Shown here in pieces: positions 16,699 through 24,331 of a DNA stretch of 24,331 nt. This DNA is from an uncultured Bacteroidota bacterium (lineage in GTDB: Bacteria; Bacteroidota; Bacteroidia; Chitinophagales; Chitinophagaceae), in NCBI GenBank assembly GCA_946479615.1, contig CAMLGR010000061.1, positions 1 to 24,331 of the forward strand, in the 5' to 3' direction. Each line of letters opens with the position of its first letter. The first letter of the stretch is position 1. The notes beneath the pieces are model-generated. The model was not told where the DNA came from and made no database searches. It was given only the letters and a program-made list of their open reading frames with translations. A program made the position numbers and the translations under genes.

Positions 16699-17060
16699 AG
16701 GTGACACCTCCTGTTGAAATAACAACCCCTCGTCGGTGAAAACATTCTCAGTTGGAAGTAAAACCCTCATTTCAAAGTGGGCTCTCCATCAGGAGGTGTC
16801 ACCTTATTGTAGAAATATTTCCCCACTCATTTCTTCTAAGTCCCTGATTCCTTGACAAGTATCTGAATAAACCTTTGGTTTTCTTCCATTTATTTTATTG
16901 CTTTAAAGAAAAACAGGCTCCAACCGAACATGATACAGATTATTATCTTCTGGCATAATGTTTTCACACCCATAATCTGGCCACCTGTTCCTTGTTCAGT
17001 ATTGACTTATAGCCTAACCACCAAGAAAAGCCTATTAACCGAACTGTCCTCTGATCTTTT
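16681..17060. other. 380-nt non-coding gap with dyad repeats at its left end
   Basis: No convincing ORF is present. The left 125 nt hold repeats built on AGGTGACACCT and an imperfect direct repeat GTTGAAATAACAACCCCTC (16713-16731) / GTTGGAAGTAAAACCCTC (16751-16768). From about 16810 to 17060 the sequence is ordinary AT-rich spacer in which the promoter of the hybrid kinase operon must lie; no motif there is strong enough to name. Confidence 0.6.
16698..16805. repeat. 16-bp perfect inverted repeat AAGGTGACACCTCCTG around a 76-nt centre
   Basis: AAGGTGACACCTCCTG at 16698-16713 is the exact reverse complement of CAGGAGGTGTCACCTT at 16790-16805. Each arm contains AGGTGACACCT, which is itself palindromic apart from its central base. 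A third copy of that 11-mer is at 16680-16690. This gives both local cruciform potential at each copy and one large stem between two copies. It may be an operator for a dimeric regulator or a dispersed intergenic repeat. Confidence 0.85.
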
Positions 17061-20000
17061 ATGGTACTAAAACAAACATTTACTGCAAATGAGTTTCTCA
17101 CCGGCGGGGGAGAAATGGGTGAACTCATTCGTGCTTATGACTGGCATAATTCTTCCCTCGGCGATCCCGCTCACTGGCCGCAAAGCCTGAAAACCTGCAT
17201 CCGTATTATCCTTACTTCCAGTCAGCCCATGTTTGTATGGTGGGGCAAAGACCTCATCAATCTTTACAACGACGCCTATAAAACAATTGTAAGAGGCAAA
17301 CACCCCGAAGCATTGGGCCAACCCGCTTTTATCGTTTGGAAAGAGATATGGCACGAAGCCGGCCCCCGTTCCGAAACAGTTATGAAACATAATATCGGAA
17401 CCTATGATGAAGACCTGTTACTGATCATGGAACGAAACGGTTATCCTGAAGAAACTTATTATACTTTTTCCTACAGCCCGATTGCAGGTGAACACGGTGG
17501 CGTCGACGGTATCATTTGTGCAAACACCGATAATACCGACCGCATTATTACAGAACGACAATTACGTACGCTTCGCGATCTCGGAAAAGGAATACAGGCA
17601 GCCGGTAATGTAAATGAAGTATGTAGTAAAACGATCGAAGTGATCAGCGAAAATCCGCACGATTTCCCATTCGCGTTTATTTACCAGCTCGATGCAAACG
17701 GCACTCATGCAAGACTGTCTGCCAAAACATTAAATATTACCAATGAAAAAATTGCGCCTCCCTATATAAGCATTGAAAAAAACGCACCGTGGTCCATCGC
17801 AGAAGCCATGAACTCATCTGCCATGATCGTAGACGAAGATCTTGATGCTTATGGCGAATTGCCTTCGGGTCCCTGGCAACTGGCCCCGCGCAAAGCACTT
17901 ATTATTCCTGTTATTAAAACAGGACAACAATCCACATCTCATATTCTTATCGTTGGGCTCAATCCCTATCGCCTGCCCGATGAAAAATATAAAAGTTTCT
18001 TTCGCCTGCTGGCAGACCAGTTTGCTTCAGCAATCGCTACCGTACAAACTATCGAAGAAGAACGTAAACGCGCCGAAGCGCTGGCCGAAATCGATATAGT
18101 GAAAACAACTTTTTTCAGCAATATCAGTCATGAATTTCGTACGCTGGAAGACCTGTTGCAGCAAGGTAACACCCAATTGTCTGATCAGAACAGGCGTGTC
18201 ATCGGCACCACTCATCGCAACGCGATAAGATTATTACGGCTGGTAAATGCCCTGCTTGATTTCAGCCGCATCGAATCGGGCCGTATTCATGCCCGTTACC
18301 AGCGTACCGACCTGGCCTCTTTTACCAATGATCTCGCCAGCAATTTCCGTTCGGCCATGGAAAAAGCCAATCTCACTTTTGAGGTTAGTTGCGAAAAGAT
18401 AAAATCCCCTGTCTATATCGACAAAGAAATGTGGGAAAAAATCGTACTGAATCTTTTATCCAATGCATTTAAATATACCCTGAAAGGAAAAGTAAAAGTC
18501 TCTTTACAGGAGAAGAATAAAAAAATTGAACTGGTAGTAGCAGATACAGGTGTAGGTATACCGGAAAAAGAATTACCGATGATGTTTGAACGGTTTCACC
18601 GCGTAGCTAATTCAGCAGGACGCAGTCATGAAGGCACAGGGATAGGGCTATCACTGGTAAGTGAGCTGGTGAAATTTCATCATGGTTCGATCTCCGTTAT
18701 GAGTACAGAAGGTAAAGGAAGTGTATTCACCGTTACCATACCGGTTGGCAGGGAACATCTTCAACCCGAGCATGTAAATGAACAGGAAACTCATCACGGA
18801 GATACATTCTCTTATTCCTATTTGCAGGAAGCAATGAATCTGGCGGAAGATATTTCTGATGATAAGACAGACGTTTCTCCCTTTACACCCGACCGCGAAC
18901 TGAAACGGATCAAAATACTGGTGGTGGATGATAATGCCGATATGAGAGGATATCTCCGCCATTTGCTCGAAAAACAATACATCATTAAAACAGCTAATAA
19001 TGGACAGGATGCGTTGGATAAAATAAAAACATTTGATCCTGCAATCGTAGTAAGTGATATCATGATGCCGGTCATGGATGGCGTAACAATGGTAAAAGCA
19101 ATCAAGGAAAATAAACTTACACGAAGCCTGCCTGTTATTCTTCTTTCTGCAAGAGCGGGCGAACAGGAAAAAATAGAAGGTTATGAGACCGGCGCCGATG
19201 ATTACCTGGTAAAACCTTTTTCAGCCAAAGAACTGATAGCCCGTATACAGGCGCAGGTAAAACTGACCGGTATCCGTAAAAGTGTGGACGATGCCGAAAC
19301 ACGTTTCCGCCTGGCGCTCGATTCTGCAAAGATGGGCGCCTGGGACCTGGATATGAAAACAGGAATTGTAATCCGCAATTTTCATCATGCACAGATTTTT
19401 GGTTATAGCGATGAATGCTTACCCTGGACATTCCAGTCATTCCTGGATCATATTCATCCCGATGACCGTAAAAAAACAGAAGACATTTTCGAAGAAGGAC
19501 GAAAGAATGGCGTGTTCCAGATCGATGCCAGGATCATCCGCGCCGATAAACTGGTACGCTGGATTAAAACCAATGCAAAAGTCTTTTATGACGAAAATAA
19601 TGTTGCCGTCAGAACGATCGGTACCGTTATCGATATTACGAATGAAAAGTTACAGAGCGAAGCAATACGGCAAAGCGAACAGCGGCTTCGTGAGATGATC
19701 AGGCAGGCGCCGGTAGCTATGGCTATTCTTCGTGGCCCGGATTACATATTCGAGATCGCAAATGATGATTATTTCCAGATAGCCGGTAAAAAACCACACG
19801 ACGTGATCGGCAAACCTTTGCTGAAGGCCCTTCCCGAAATTGCCACACAGGGATTGAAGGAGTTAATGGATAATGTTGTAGCTACCAATAAAGCCTTCGT
19901 CGGCAATGAATATCCCGTGTTGCTGAATAAGTTTGGAAAAGAAGTCATGACTTATTTCAATTTCGTATACCAGCCCATGCATGAAGCCGATGGTTCGATC

Positions 20001-21161
20001 AGCGGTATCATGGTCGTAGCTTCCGATGTTACCACGCAGGTGCTTGCAAAGAAAAGCATTATGGAAGCGGAAGAGAATTCTCGTTTGGCGATTGAAGCGG
20101 CTGACCTGGGATCATACACGATCGATGTGGAAACCGGCGAAATGACAGCAACGGACAGGTTTTATGAATTGTTCGGATATAAAAGAACGGATAACATCCA
20201 TCACAGTGACCTCATCAATGCCGTGGATCCTGAATTTACCGAGGTCAGAAGAAAAGCACACGAAGAAGCAGTACGCACAGGCTTCCTGCATTATGAAGCC
20301 AAATTCAACGGAGGCAATGGGAAAACAAGATGGCTGAAATTAAGTGGTAAGACGTTCTTCAATAAAGAACATAAACCGGTACGTATCCTGGGTATCGTAA
20401 TGGATATTACAGAGCAGCGTGAATCGCATCAGCGTAAGGATGATTTCATCCGCATGGCCAGCCATGAATTAAAAACACCGGTTACTTCTATCAAAGGATA
20501 TGTGCAATTGTTATTAAGCATGTTGAATAAAGAAGGAAAGGAGCAATTACCATTATCCTTACCCCTGCTCGAATCATCATTATTGACAGTGGACAAACAG
20601 GTATTGAAACTTACGAGGCTGATGTCTGAATTACTCGATCTTTCCCGCATCGAAAGCGGCAAACTGGAATTATCCAATGAATCATTGAATGTAAATGAAC
20701 TGCTCGAAGATATAGCACAGGATTTTTTATATACCAATACAAAGCATACGATCACAATAAAACATGATTACGCCTGTACGATCTATGGCGATAAAGACAG
20801 GCTGGGACAGGTATTCATCAACGTTATCAATAATGCGATCAAATATTCCCCGGCCATCGAAAAAGTGGATATCCGTATTTACAAAGGAACGGAAAATCGT
20901 GTCGCTATCAGTATCAAAGATTATGGAATTGGTATTGCGCCTGTTAATCATGAACTGATATTTGAACGTTTCTTCCGCGCTGAAGGGAAAAATGAACAGA
21001 CGTACCCGGGATTTGGCATTGGCCTTTCTATTGCCAAAGATATTATCGAACGCCATCATGGTACGATCAAGGTAGAAAGTGAAAAAGAAAAAGGATCTGA
21101 ATTTATTATATTGTTACCTGTAGAAAAAGAATTAATCCTTAACCCCGCAAAGATCTATTAA
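17061..21161 (+). CDS. Hybrid histidine kinase with two kinase modules, an internal receiver and several PAS domains
   Basis: This 1366-aa protein shows no membrane helix and is probably cytoplasmic. Order of domains: a PAS-like domain (about 18-165; WHNSSLGDPAHWPQSLKT, MFVWWGKDLINLYNDAY), a GAF-like domain (about 168-335), HisKA 1 (about 348-411, His357), HATPase 1 (about 457-573; N-box NLLSNAFKY, DTGVGIPE, GTGIGLSL), a receiver (about 618-735; Asp623/Asp624, phosphoacceptor Asp666, Lys718), three PAS domains (about 743-867, 873-990, 1000-1115), HisKA 2 (His1135 in MASHELKTPVTSIKGY) and HATPase 2 (about 1240-1352; FERFFRAEGKNE, GFGIGLSI). HisKA 1 reads SHEFRT then LEDLL at once, about eight residues short of the family pattern. 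Module 2 is intact. The gene is followed after 14 nt by another kinase gene. There is no evident ribosome binding site; the start is supported by the conserved FLTGGGEMGELIRAYDW segment close to it. Confidence 0.93.
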   Translation: MVLKQTFTANEFLTGGGEMGELIRAYDWHNSSLGDPAHWPQSLKTCIRIILTSSQPMFVWWGKDLINLYNDAYKTIVRGKHPEALGQPAFIVWKEIWHEAGPRSETVMKHNIGTYDEDLLLIMERNGYPEETYYTFSYSPIAGEHGGVDGIICANTDNTDRIITERQLRTLRDLGKGIQAAGNVNEVCSKTIEVISENPHDFPFAFIYQLDANGTHARLSAKTLNITNEKIAPPYISIEKNAPWSIAEAMNSSAMIVDEDLDAYGELPSGPWQLAPRKALIIPVIKTGQQSTSHILIVGLNPYRLPDEKYKSFFRLLADQFASAIATVQTIEEERKRAEALAEIDIVKTTFFSNISHEFRTLEDLLQQGNTQLSDQNRRVIGTTHRNAIRLLRLVNALLDFSRIESGRIHARYQRTDLASFTNDLASNFRSAMEKANLTFEVSCEKIKSPVYIDKEMWEKIVLNLLSNAFKYTLKGKVKVSLQEKNKKIELVVADTGVGIPEKELPMMFERFHRVANSAGRSHEGTGIGLSLVSELVKFHHGSISVMSTEGKGSVFTVTIPVGREHLQPEHVNEQETHHGDTFSYSYLQEAMNLAEDISDDKTDVSPFTPDRELKRIKILVVDDNADMRGYLRHLLEKQYIIKTANNGQDALDKIKTFDPAIVVSDIMMPVMDGVTMVKAIKENKLTRSLPVILLSARAGEQEKIEGYETGADDYLVKPFSAKELIARIQAQVKLTGIRKSVDDAETRFRLALDSAKMGAWDLDMKTGIVIRNFHHAQIFGYSDECLPWTFQSFLDHIHPDDRKKTEDIFEEGRKNGVFQIDARIIRADKLVRWIKTNAKVFYDENNVAVRTIGTVIDITNEKLQSEAIRQSEQRLREMIRQAPVAMAILRGPDYIFEIANDDYFQIAGKKPHDVIGKPLLKALPEIATQGLKELMDNVVATNKAFVGNEYPVLLNKFGKEVMTYFNFVYQPMHEADGSISGIMVVASDVTTQVLAKKSIMEAEENSRLAIEAADLGSYTIDVETGEMTATDRFYELFGYKRTDNIHHSDLINAVDPEFTEVRRKAHEEAVRTGFLHYEAKFNGGNGKTRWLKLSGKTFFNKEHKPVRILGIVMDITEQRESHQRKDDFIRMASHELKTPVTSIKGYVQLLLSMLNKEGKEQLPLSLPLLESSLLTVDKQVLKLTRLMSELLDLSRIESGKLELSNESLNVNELLEDIAQDFLYTNTKHTITIKHDYACTIYGDKDRLGQVFINVINNAIKYSPAIEKVDIRIYKGTENRVAISIKDYGIGIAPVNHELIFERFFRAEGKNEQTYPGFGIGLSIAKDIIERHHGTIKVESEKEKGSEFIILLPVEKELILNPAKIY

Positions 21162-21175
21162 ACCAACTGTCTGTC

Positions 21176-24100
21176 ATGTCTACCGGCCCCTTTTCTTCAT
21201 CAGCCTCTTCGTCCTCATCTCACGATAAGGAATTGGGAAAGCTGAACTTTGAACTGGACCCCACGGGCCCGTACAGGGGATTATTGGAAAATCTTCCTTT
21301 TGCTTTTTATACCTGCAATAAGCAAGGCTATATTACTTATTATAATGAAGCAGCTGCTATGCTTTGGGGCAGGCAACCCGAACTGGCAAAGGATCGATGG
21401 ACAGGAGCCTGGAAGATTTATTATCCTGACGGCATTACTCAAATGCCTTTTGAAAAATGCCCGATGGCCATTGTTTTGCAGGAAGAAAGGATAGTGGAAG
21501 GAGAACAGCTCATCATTGAACGACCTGATGGCACCCGCAGAACGACCTCGTCTCATCCCCGGCTTGTTTACGATGAAAAAGGCCAGGTCTCCGGCGGCAT
21601 TAATATACTGTTGGATATTACGGTTAGTAAAGAAATAGAAATACAAACCGGCAGGCTCGCTGCGATCGTTCAATCATCAGAAGATGCGATCATCAGTAAA
21701 ACATTGGATGGTATTGTTACCAGTTGGAATCCTGCCGCAGAAAAATTATTCGGATATACATCGGAAGAAATGACCGGCCAACCGATCACGATCATTATTC
21801 CAAAAGACCGCCTTATGGAGGAAACCCGTATACTGGAAAGATTACGAAAGGGAGAACGGGTAGAACATTTCGAAACCCAACGTGTTTCGAAAAAAGGAAA
21901 GCTGCTCGATCTTTCGCTTACCATTTCCCCGATCAGGGATGAAAAAGGCAATATCATTGGTGTATCAAAGATCGCCCGCAATATCAATGAAGCAAAAGAA
22001 TTGAATGAAGCCTTGCAGGCAAGTGAAGAACGCTTACGAATGGCCACCGATTCCATGCACATGGGTTACTGGGATTTTCAACCACTGACAAAAAAGATCA
22101 TCTGGTCCGATGAGTGCCGCCGCATCTATGGTTTCACCAAAGAGCGTGAACTCGAAAGCTGGATGGTGATCGATCATAATCACCCGGATGACAAAGAGTT
22201 TATTGCTGGCGCAGTAGCCGCCGCCCTCGACCCGAAAGGTACAGGCGATTTCCGCATCGAACACCGCATTATACGTGATGATAATAAACAAATGCGCTGG
22301 GTAAGGGTGCAGGGAAAAGTGTTTTTCGAGAATAACAAACCCGAACGTTTTATCGGTACCATGCTGGACATCACCGAAGAAAAACAATCGGTGGAACTGA
22401 TCAGGGAAAGCGAGGAAAGACTTCGCATGGCGATTCAATCCACTAAATTAGGAACCTGGGAATTCAATCCCCTGGCAGGCACACTGAACTGGTCGGATGA
22501 ATGCCGTATTATTTATGATGTCCCCGCAGATGTAGAGATCAATTATGATTTTTTCCAGGAACATATTTTTCCGGATGATAAGGAATATGCCGAAAGCGAA
22601 ATACAAAAAGCAATGGATCCTTCCGGTAGTGGTGATTATAATATCCAGTATCGCATTCTACGTTATAGCGATAAGCAACCCCGCTGGATCAGTGCACATG
22701 GTAAAGCATTTTTTCAGAAGGGACAGGTGACGCGGTTCATAGGAACCGTACTCGATATCACCACGGAAAAAGAAGCTGAAAACGAATTAAAGGAAAGTGT
22801 AGAACTGTTTCAGACGATGGCCGATAATGTACCGGCTATGATCTGGATGTCGGGTACAGACAAATTCAATGATTATTTTAATAAGACATGGCTGGAATTT
22901 ACCGGCAAGACCATCGAGCAGGAACGGAACGATGAATGGCTGAAAGGTGTGCATCCCGGTGATGTAGAAAAATGCAGGAGCATTTATAAGATCGCATTGG
23001 ATCATCAAAAAGGATTTTATATCGAATACCGTCTTCTACGTCATGATGGACAATACCGGTGGATCTCCGACAATTCTGTGCCCAGGTTCAATCCGAAAGG
23101 CGAATTTGCCGGTTTTATCAGCGCCTGTGTTGATATCGATGATCAGAAACGGTTCCGGGAAAAAATCCAGGATAGCGAACTGTTATTCAAAACTATTTCC
23201 AATGTTTCACCCGTTGGGTTATGGATGACTGATACAACCGGCATGAATACATTTGTGAATGATACCTGGATAAAATGGACAGGCATGCCCCTGGAAAAGC
23301 AACTGGGGGTTGGCTGGCTGGATCGTGTACTGGAAGATGATAAGGTAGATGCTCCTCAAAAATTCCAGGAAGCAATGGCCAACCGGAAAAAATACTCGGC
23401 AGAATTCAGGTTATTGAGAGCCGATGGAGAATTACGCTGGTGCCTGACAGAAGGATCACCTTTTTATGATATCAACGGCGAATTTGCCGGGTATGCAGGT
23501 TCTGTTACCGATATTACCGAGATCCGCAAACTGGAACAACGCAAGGATGATTTTATAAAAATGGCGAGCCATGAATTAAAAACGCCTATTACTTCGATCA
23601 AAGGGTATGTGCAGCTGCTGCTGAATATCCATGACGAAATGGATGATCAGAAATGGCAGGCCGCGAGAGGTATGGTGCGTTCCTCGCTGGGAACCATTTC
23701 CAAGCAGGTTACCAAACTCACAAGGCTGGTATCCGAATTACTGGATCTGACAAGGATCGATTCCGGGAAACTCGAATTAGATAAAACCAATTTCAACCCG
23801 GTTGCCCTGGTAGAAGAAAGCGTACAGGATATTATGCAAACGGCTACCCGGCACAAGATCATTATTGACAATAAATTTGAAGGTTCGCTTCATGCAGACA
23901 GAGACCGTATTTCCCAGGTAATATTGAATTTGCTGACCAATGCCGTAAAATATTCACCTGCTGCATCAACTGTAGAGATACATCTCACAGGAAATGATCA
24001 TTCCTTTACAGTGAGTGTGGCCGATTATGGTATCGGTATCGATAAAAAAGAACAGTCAAGAATATTCGAGCGCTTTTACCGGGTAGAAGGCAAAAATGAA

Positions 24101-24229
24101 TTGACCTATCCCGGTTTTGGAATTGGCTTATTCATTGCAGCAGAAATCGTGCAGCGCCATGATGGTAGTATTACTGTGGAAAGCGAAAAAGGAAAAGGTT
24201 CGGTTTTTTCTTTTACTTTACCCTTATAG
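21176..24229 (+). CDS. Histidine kinase with six PAS domains
   Basis: This 1017-aa sensor lacks membrane helices and a receiver. Six PAS domains follow one another at about 35-150, 158-272, 284-404, 413-532, 541-656 and 666-782; several end in the DIT-type PAC motif (LLDIT, MLDIT, VLDIT, VTDIT). PAS 3 and 4 are clearly related (RLRMA, WSDECR.IY, PDDKE, RFIGT.LDIT at matching places) and so are PAS 5 and 6, suggesting internal duplication. HisKA has His799 in MASHELKTPITSIKGYVQ, and the HATPase domain (about 900-1017) has NLLTNAVKYSP, DYGIGIDKKE and GFGIGLFI. Its kinase core closely resembles module 2 of the hybrid upstream, so the two genes share an ancestor. The N-terminus is a Ser-rich stretch of about 15 residues. 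It lies between the hybrid gene (14 nt) and a response regulator gene (13 nt), and its partner may be that regulator. Confidence 0.94.
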   Translation: MSTGPFSSSASSSSSHDKELGKLNFELDPTGPYRGLLENLPFAFYTCNKQGYITYYNEAAAMLWGRQPELAKDRWTGAWKIYYPDGITQMPFEKCPMAIVLQEERIVEGEQLIIERPDGTRRTTSSHPRLVYDEKGQVSGGINILLDITVSKEIEIQTGRLAAIVQSSEDAIISKTLDGIVTSWNPAAEKLFGYTSEEMTGQPITIIIPKDRLMEETRILERLRKGERVEHFETQRVSKKGKLLDLSLTISPIRDEKGNIIGVSKIARNINEAKELNEALQASEERLRMATDSMHMGYWDFQPLTKKIIWSDECRRIYGFTKERELESWMVIDHNHPDDKEFIAGAVAAALDPKGTGDFRIEHRIIRDDNKQMRWVRVQGKVFFENNKPERFIGTMLDITEEKQSVELIRESEERLRMAIQSTKLGTWEFNPLAGTLNWSDECRIIYDVPADVEINYDFFQEHIFPDDKEYAESEIQKAMDPSGSGDYNIQYRILRYSDKQPRWISAHGKAFFQKGQVTRFIGTVLDITTEKEAENELKESVELFQTMADNVPAMIWMSGTDKFNDYFNKTWLEFTGKTIEQERNDEWLKGVHPGDVEKCRSIYKIALDHQKGFYIEYRLLRHDGQYRWISDNSVPRFNPKGEFAGFISACVDIDDQKRFREKIQDSELLFKTISNVSPVGLWMTDTTGMNTFVNDTWIKWTGMPLEKQLGVGWLDRVLEDDKVDAPQKFQEAMANRKKYSAEFRLLRADGELRWCLTEGSPFYDINGEFAGYAGSVTDITEIRKLEQRKDDFIKMASHELKTPITSIKGYVQLLLNIHDEMDDQKWQAARGMVRSSLGTISKQVTKLTRLVSELLDLTRIDSGKLELDKTNFNPVALVEESVQDIMQTATRHKIIIDNKFEGSLHADRDRISQVILNLLTNAVKYSPAASTVEIHLTGNDHSFTVSVADYGIGIDKKEQSRIFERFYRVEGKNELTYPGFGIGLFIAAEIVQRHDGSITVESEKGKGSVFSFTLPL

Positions 24230-24242
24230 CCGAAGATAACTA

Positions 24243-24331
24243 ATGAATCAGAAACATAACATATTGGTAGTCGATGATGATCCGGATATCAGCATGATGC
24301 TGAAACTCATGCTTGAATTTAAAGGGTATGC
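24243..24331 (+). CDS. Response regulator receiver domain, first 29 codons (cut by window edge)
   Basis: An ATG 13 nt after the stop of the six-PAS kinase opens a frame reading MNQKHNILVVDDDPDIS and then MMLKLMLEFKGY, up to the window edge. ILVVDDDPDI is the first strand and acidic pocket (Asp11, Asp12) of a CheY-like receiver. Since it directly follows two kinase genes, it is the likely output or relay partner of one or both. Whether a DNA-binding domain or a single receiver follows cannot be seen. Confidence 0.9.
   Translation, partial: MNQKHNILVVDDDPDISMMLKLMLEFKGY

Noticed and set aside
16678..16805. Insertion sequence ends (terminal inverted repeats of a MITE)
   Set aside because: The 16-bp arms would fit, but no direct duplication flanking 16698 and 16805 was seen and no transposase is nearby, so it is kept only as an inverted repeat.

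Overview
The window looks like part of a Bacteroidota chromosome, most likely Chitinophagaceae or a close relative. The grounds are ~800-residue duplicated FtsX/MacB-type ABC permeases in tandem, start codons without clear Shine-Dalgarno sequences, promoter-like sequences resembling the Bacteroidota -33/-7 consensus, AT-rich inverted repeats between genes, and very large PAS-rich histidine kinases. Genus and species cannot be fixed from the sequence alone. No tRNA, rRNA, CRISPR array, transposase or phage gene was seen.

Left part (1-13587, all minus strand). Read from 13587 leftwards this is one export operon: a membrane fusion protein, an ABC ATPase (225 aa), two 8-TM permeases (805 and 817 aa), a 78-aa protein resembling the cytoplasmic head of a FecR-type anti-sigma factor, a long inverted repeat, two more 8-TM permeases (808 and 803 aa), a second and slightly degenerate ABC ATPase (221 aa), and the N-terminal part of a TolC-like outer membrane protein that runs off the left edge. 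Together these can form a MacAB-TolC-like tripartite machine or a set of related machines. The unusual points are four paralogous double permeases to two ATPases and one adaptor, and the different state of the two ATPases.

Middle (13588-16680). A divergent intergenic region carries a candidate sigma-54 promoter pointing at the export operon, three TTGATAC repeats upstream of it, and a candidate vegetative promoter pointing right. The rightward genes overlap by 11 nt and encode an NtrC-type sigma-54 activator and its membrane-bound NtrY-like histidine kinase. The simplest model is that this pair senses an envelope or membrane signal and switches on the export operon through sigma-54.

Right part (16681-24331, plus strand). 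After a 380-nt non-coding gap with dyad repeats comes a second signalling operon: a 1366-aa hybrid with two complete-looking kinase modules around a receiver and three PAS domains, a 1017-aa kinase with six PAS domains, and the first 29 codons of a response regulator cut by the window edge. The gaps are 14 and 13 nt. The first kinase module of the hybrid lacks about eight residues immediately after its H-box (SHEFRT followed directly by LEDLL), which is the sharpest single anomaly in the window.
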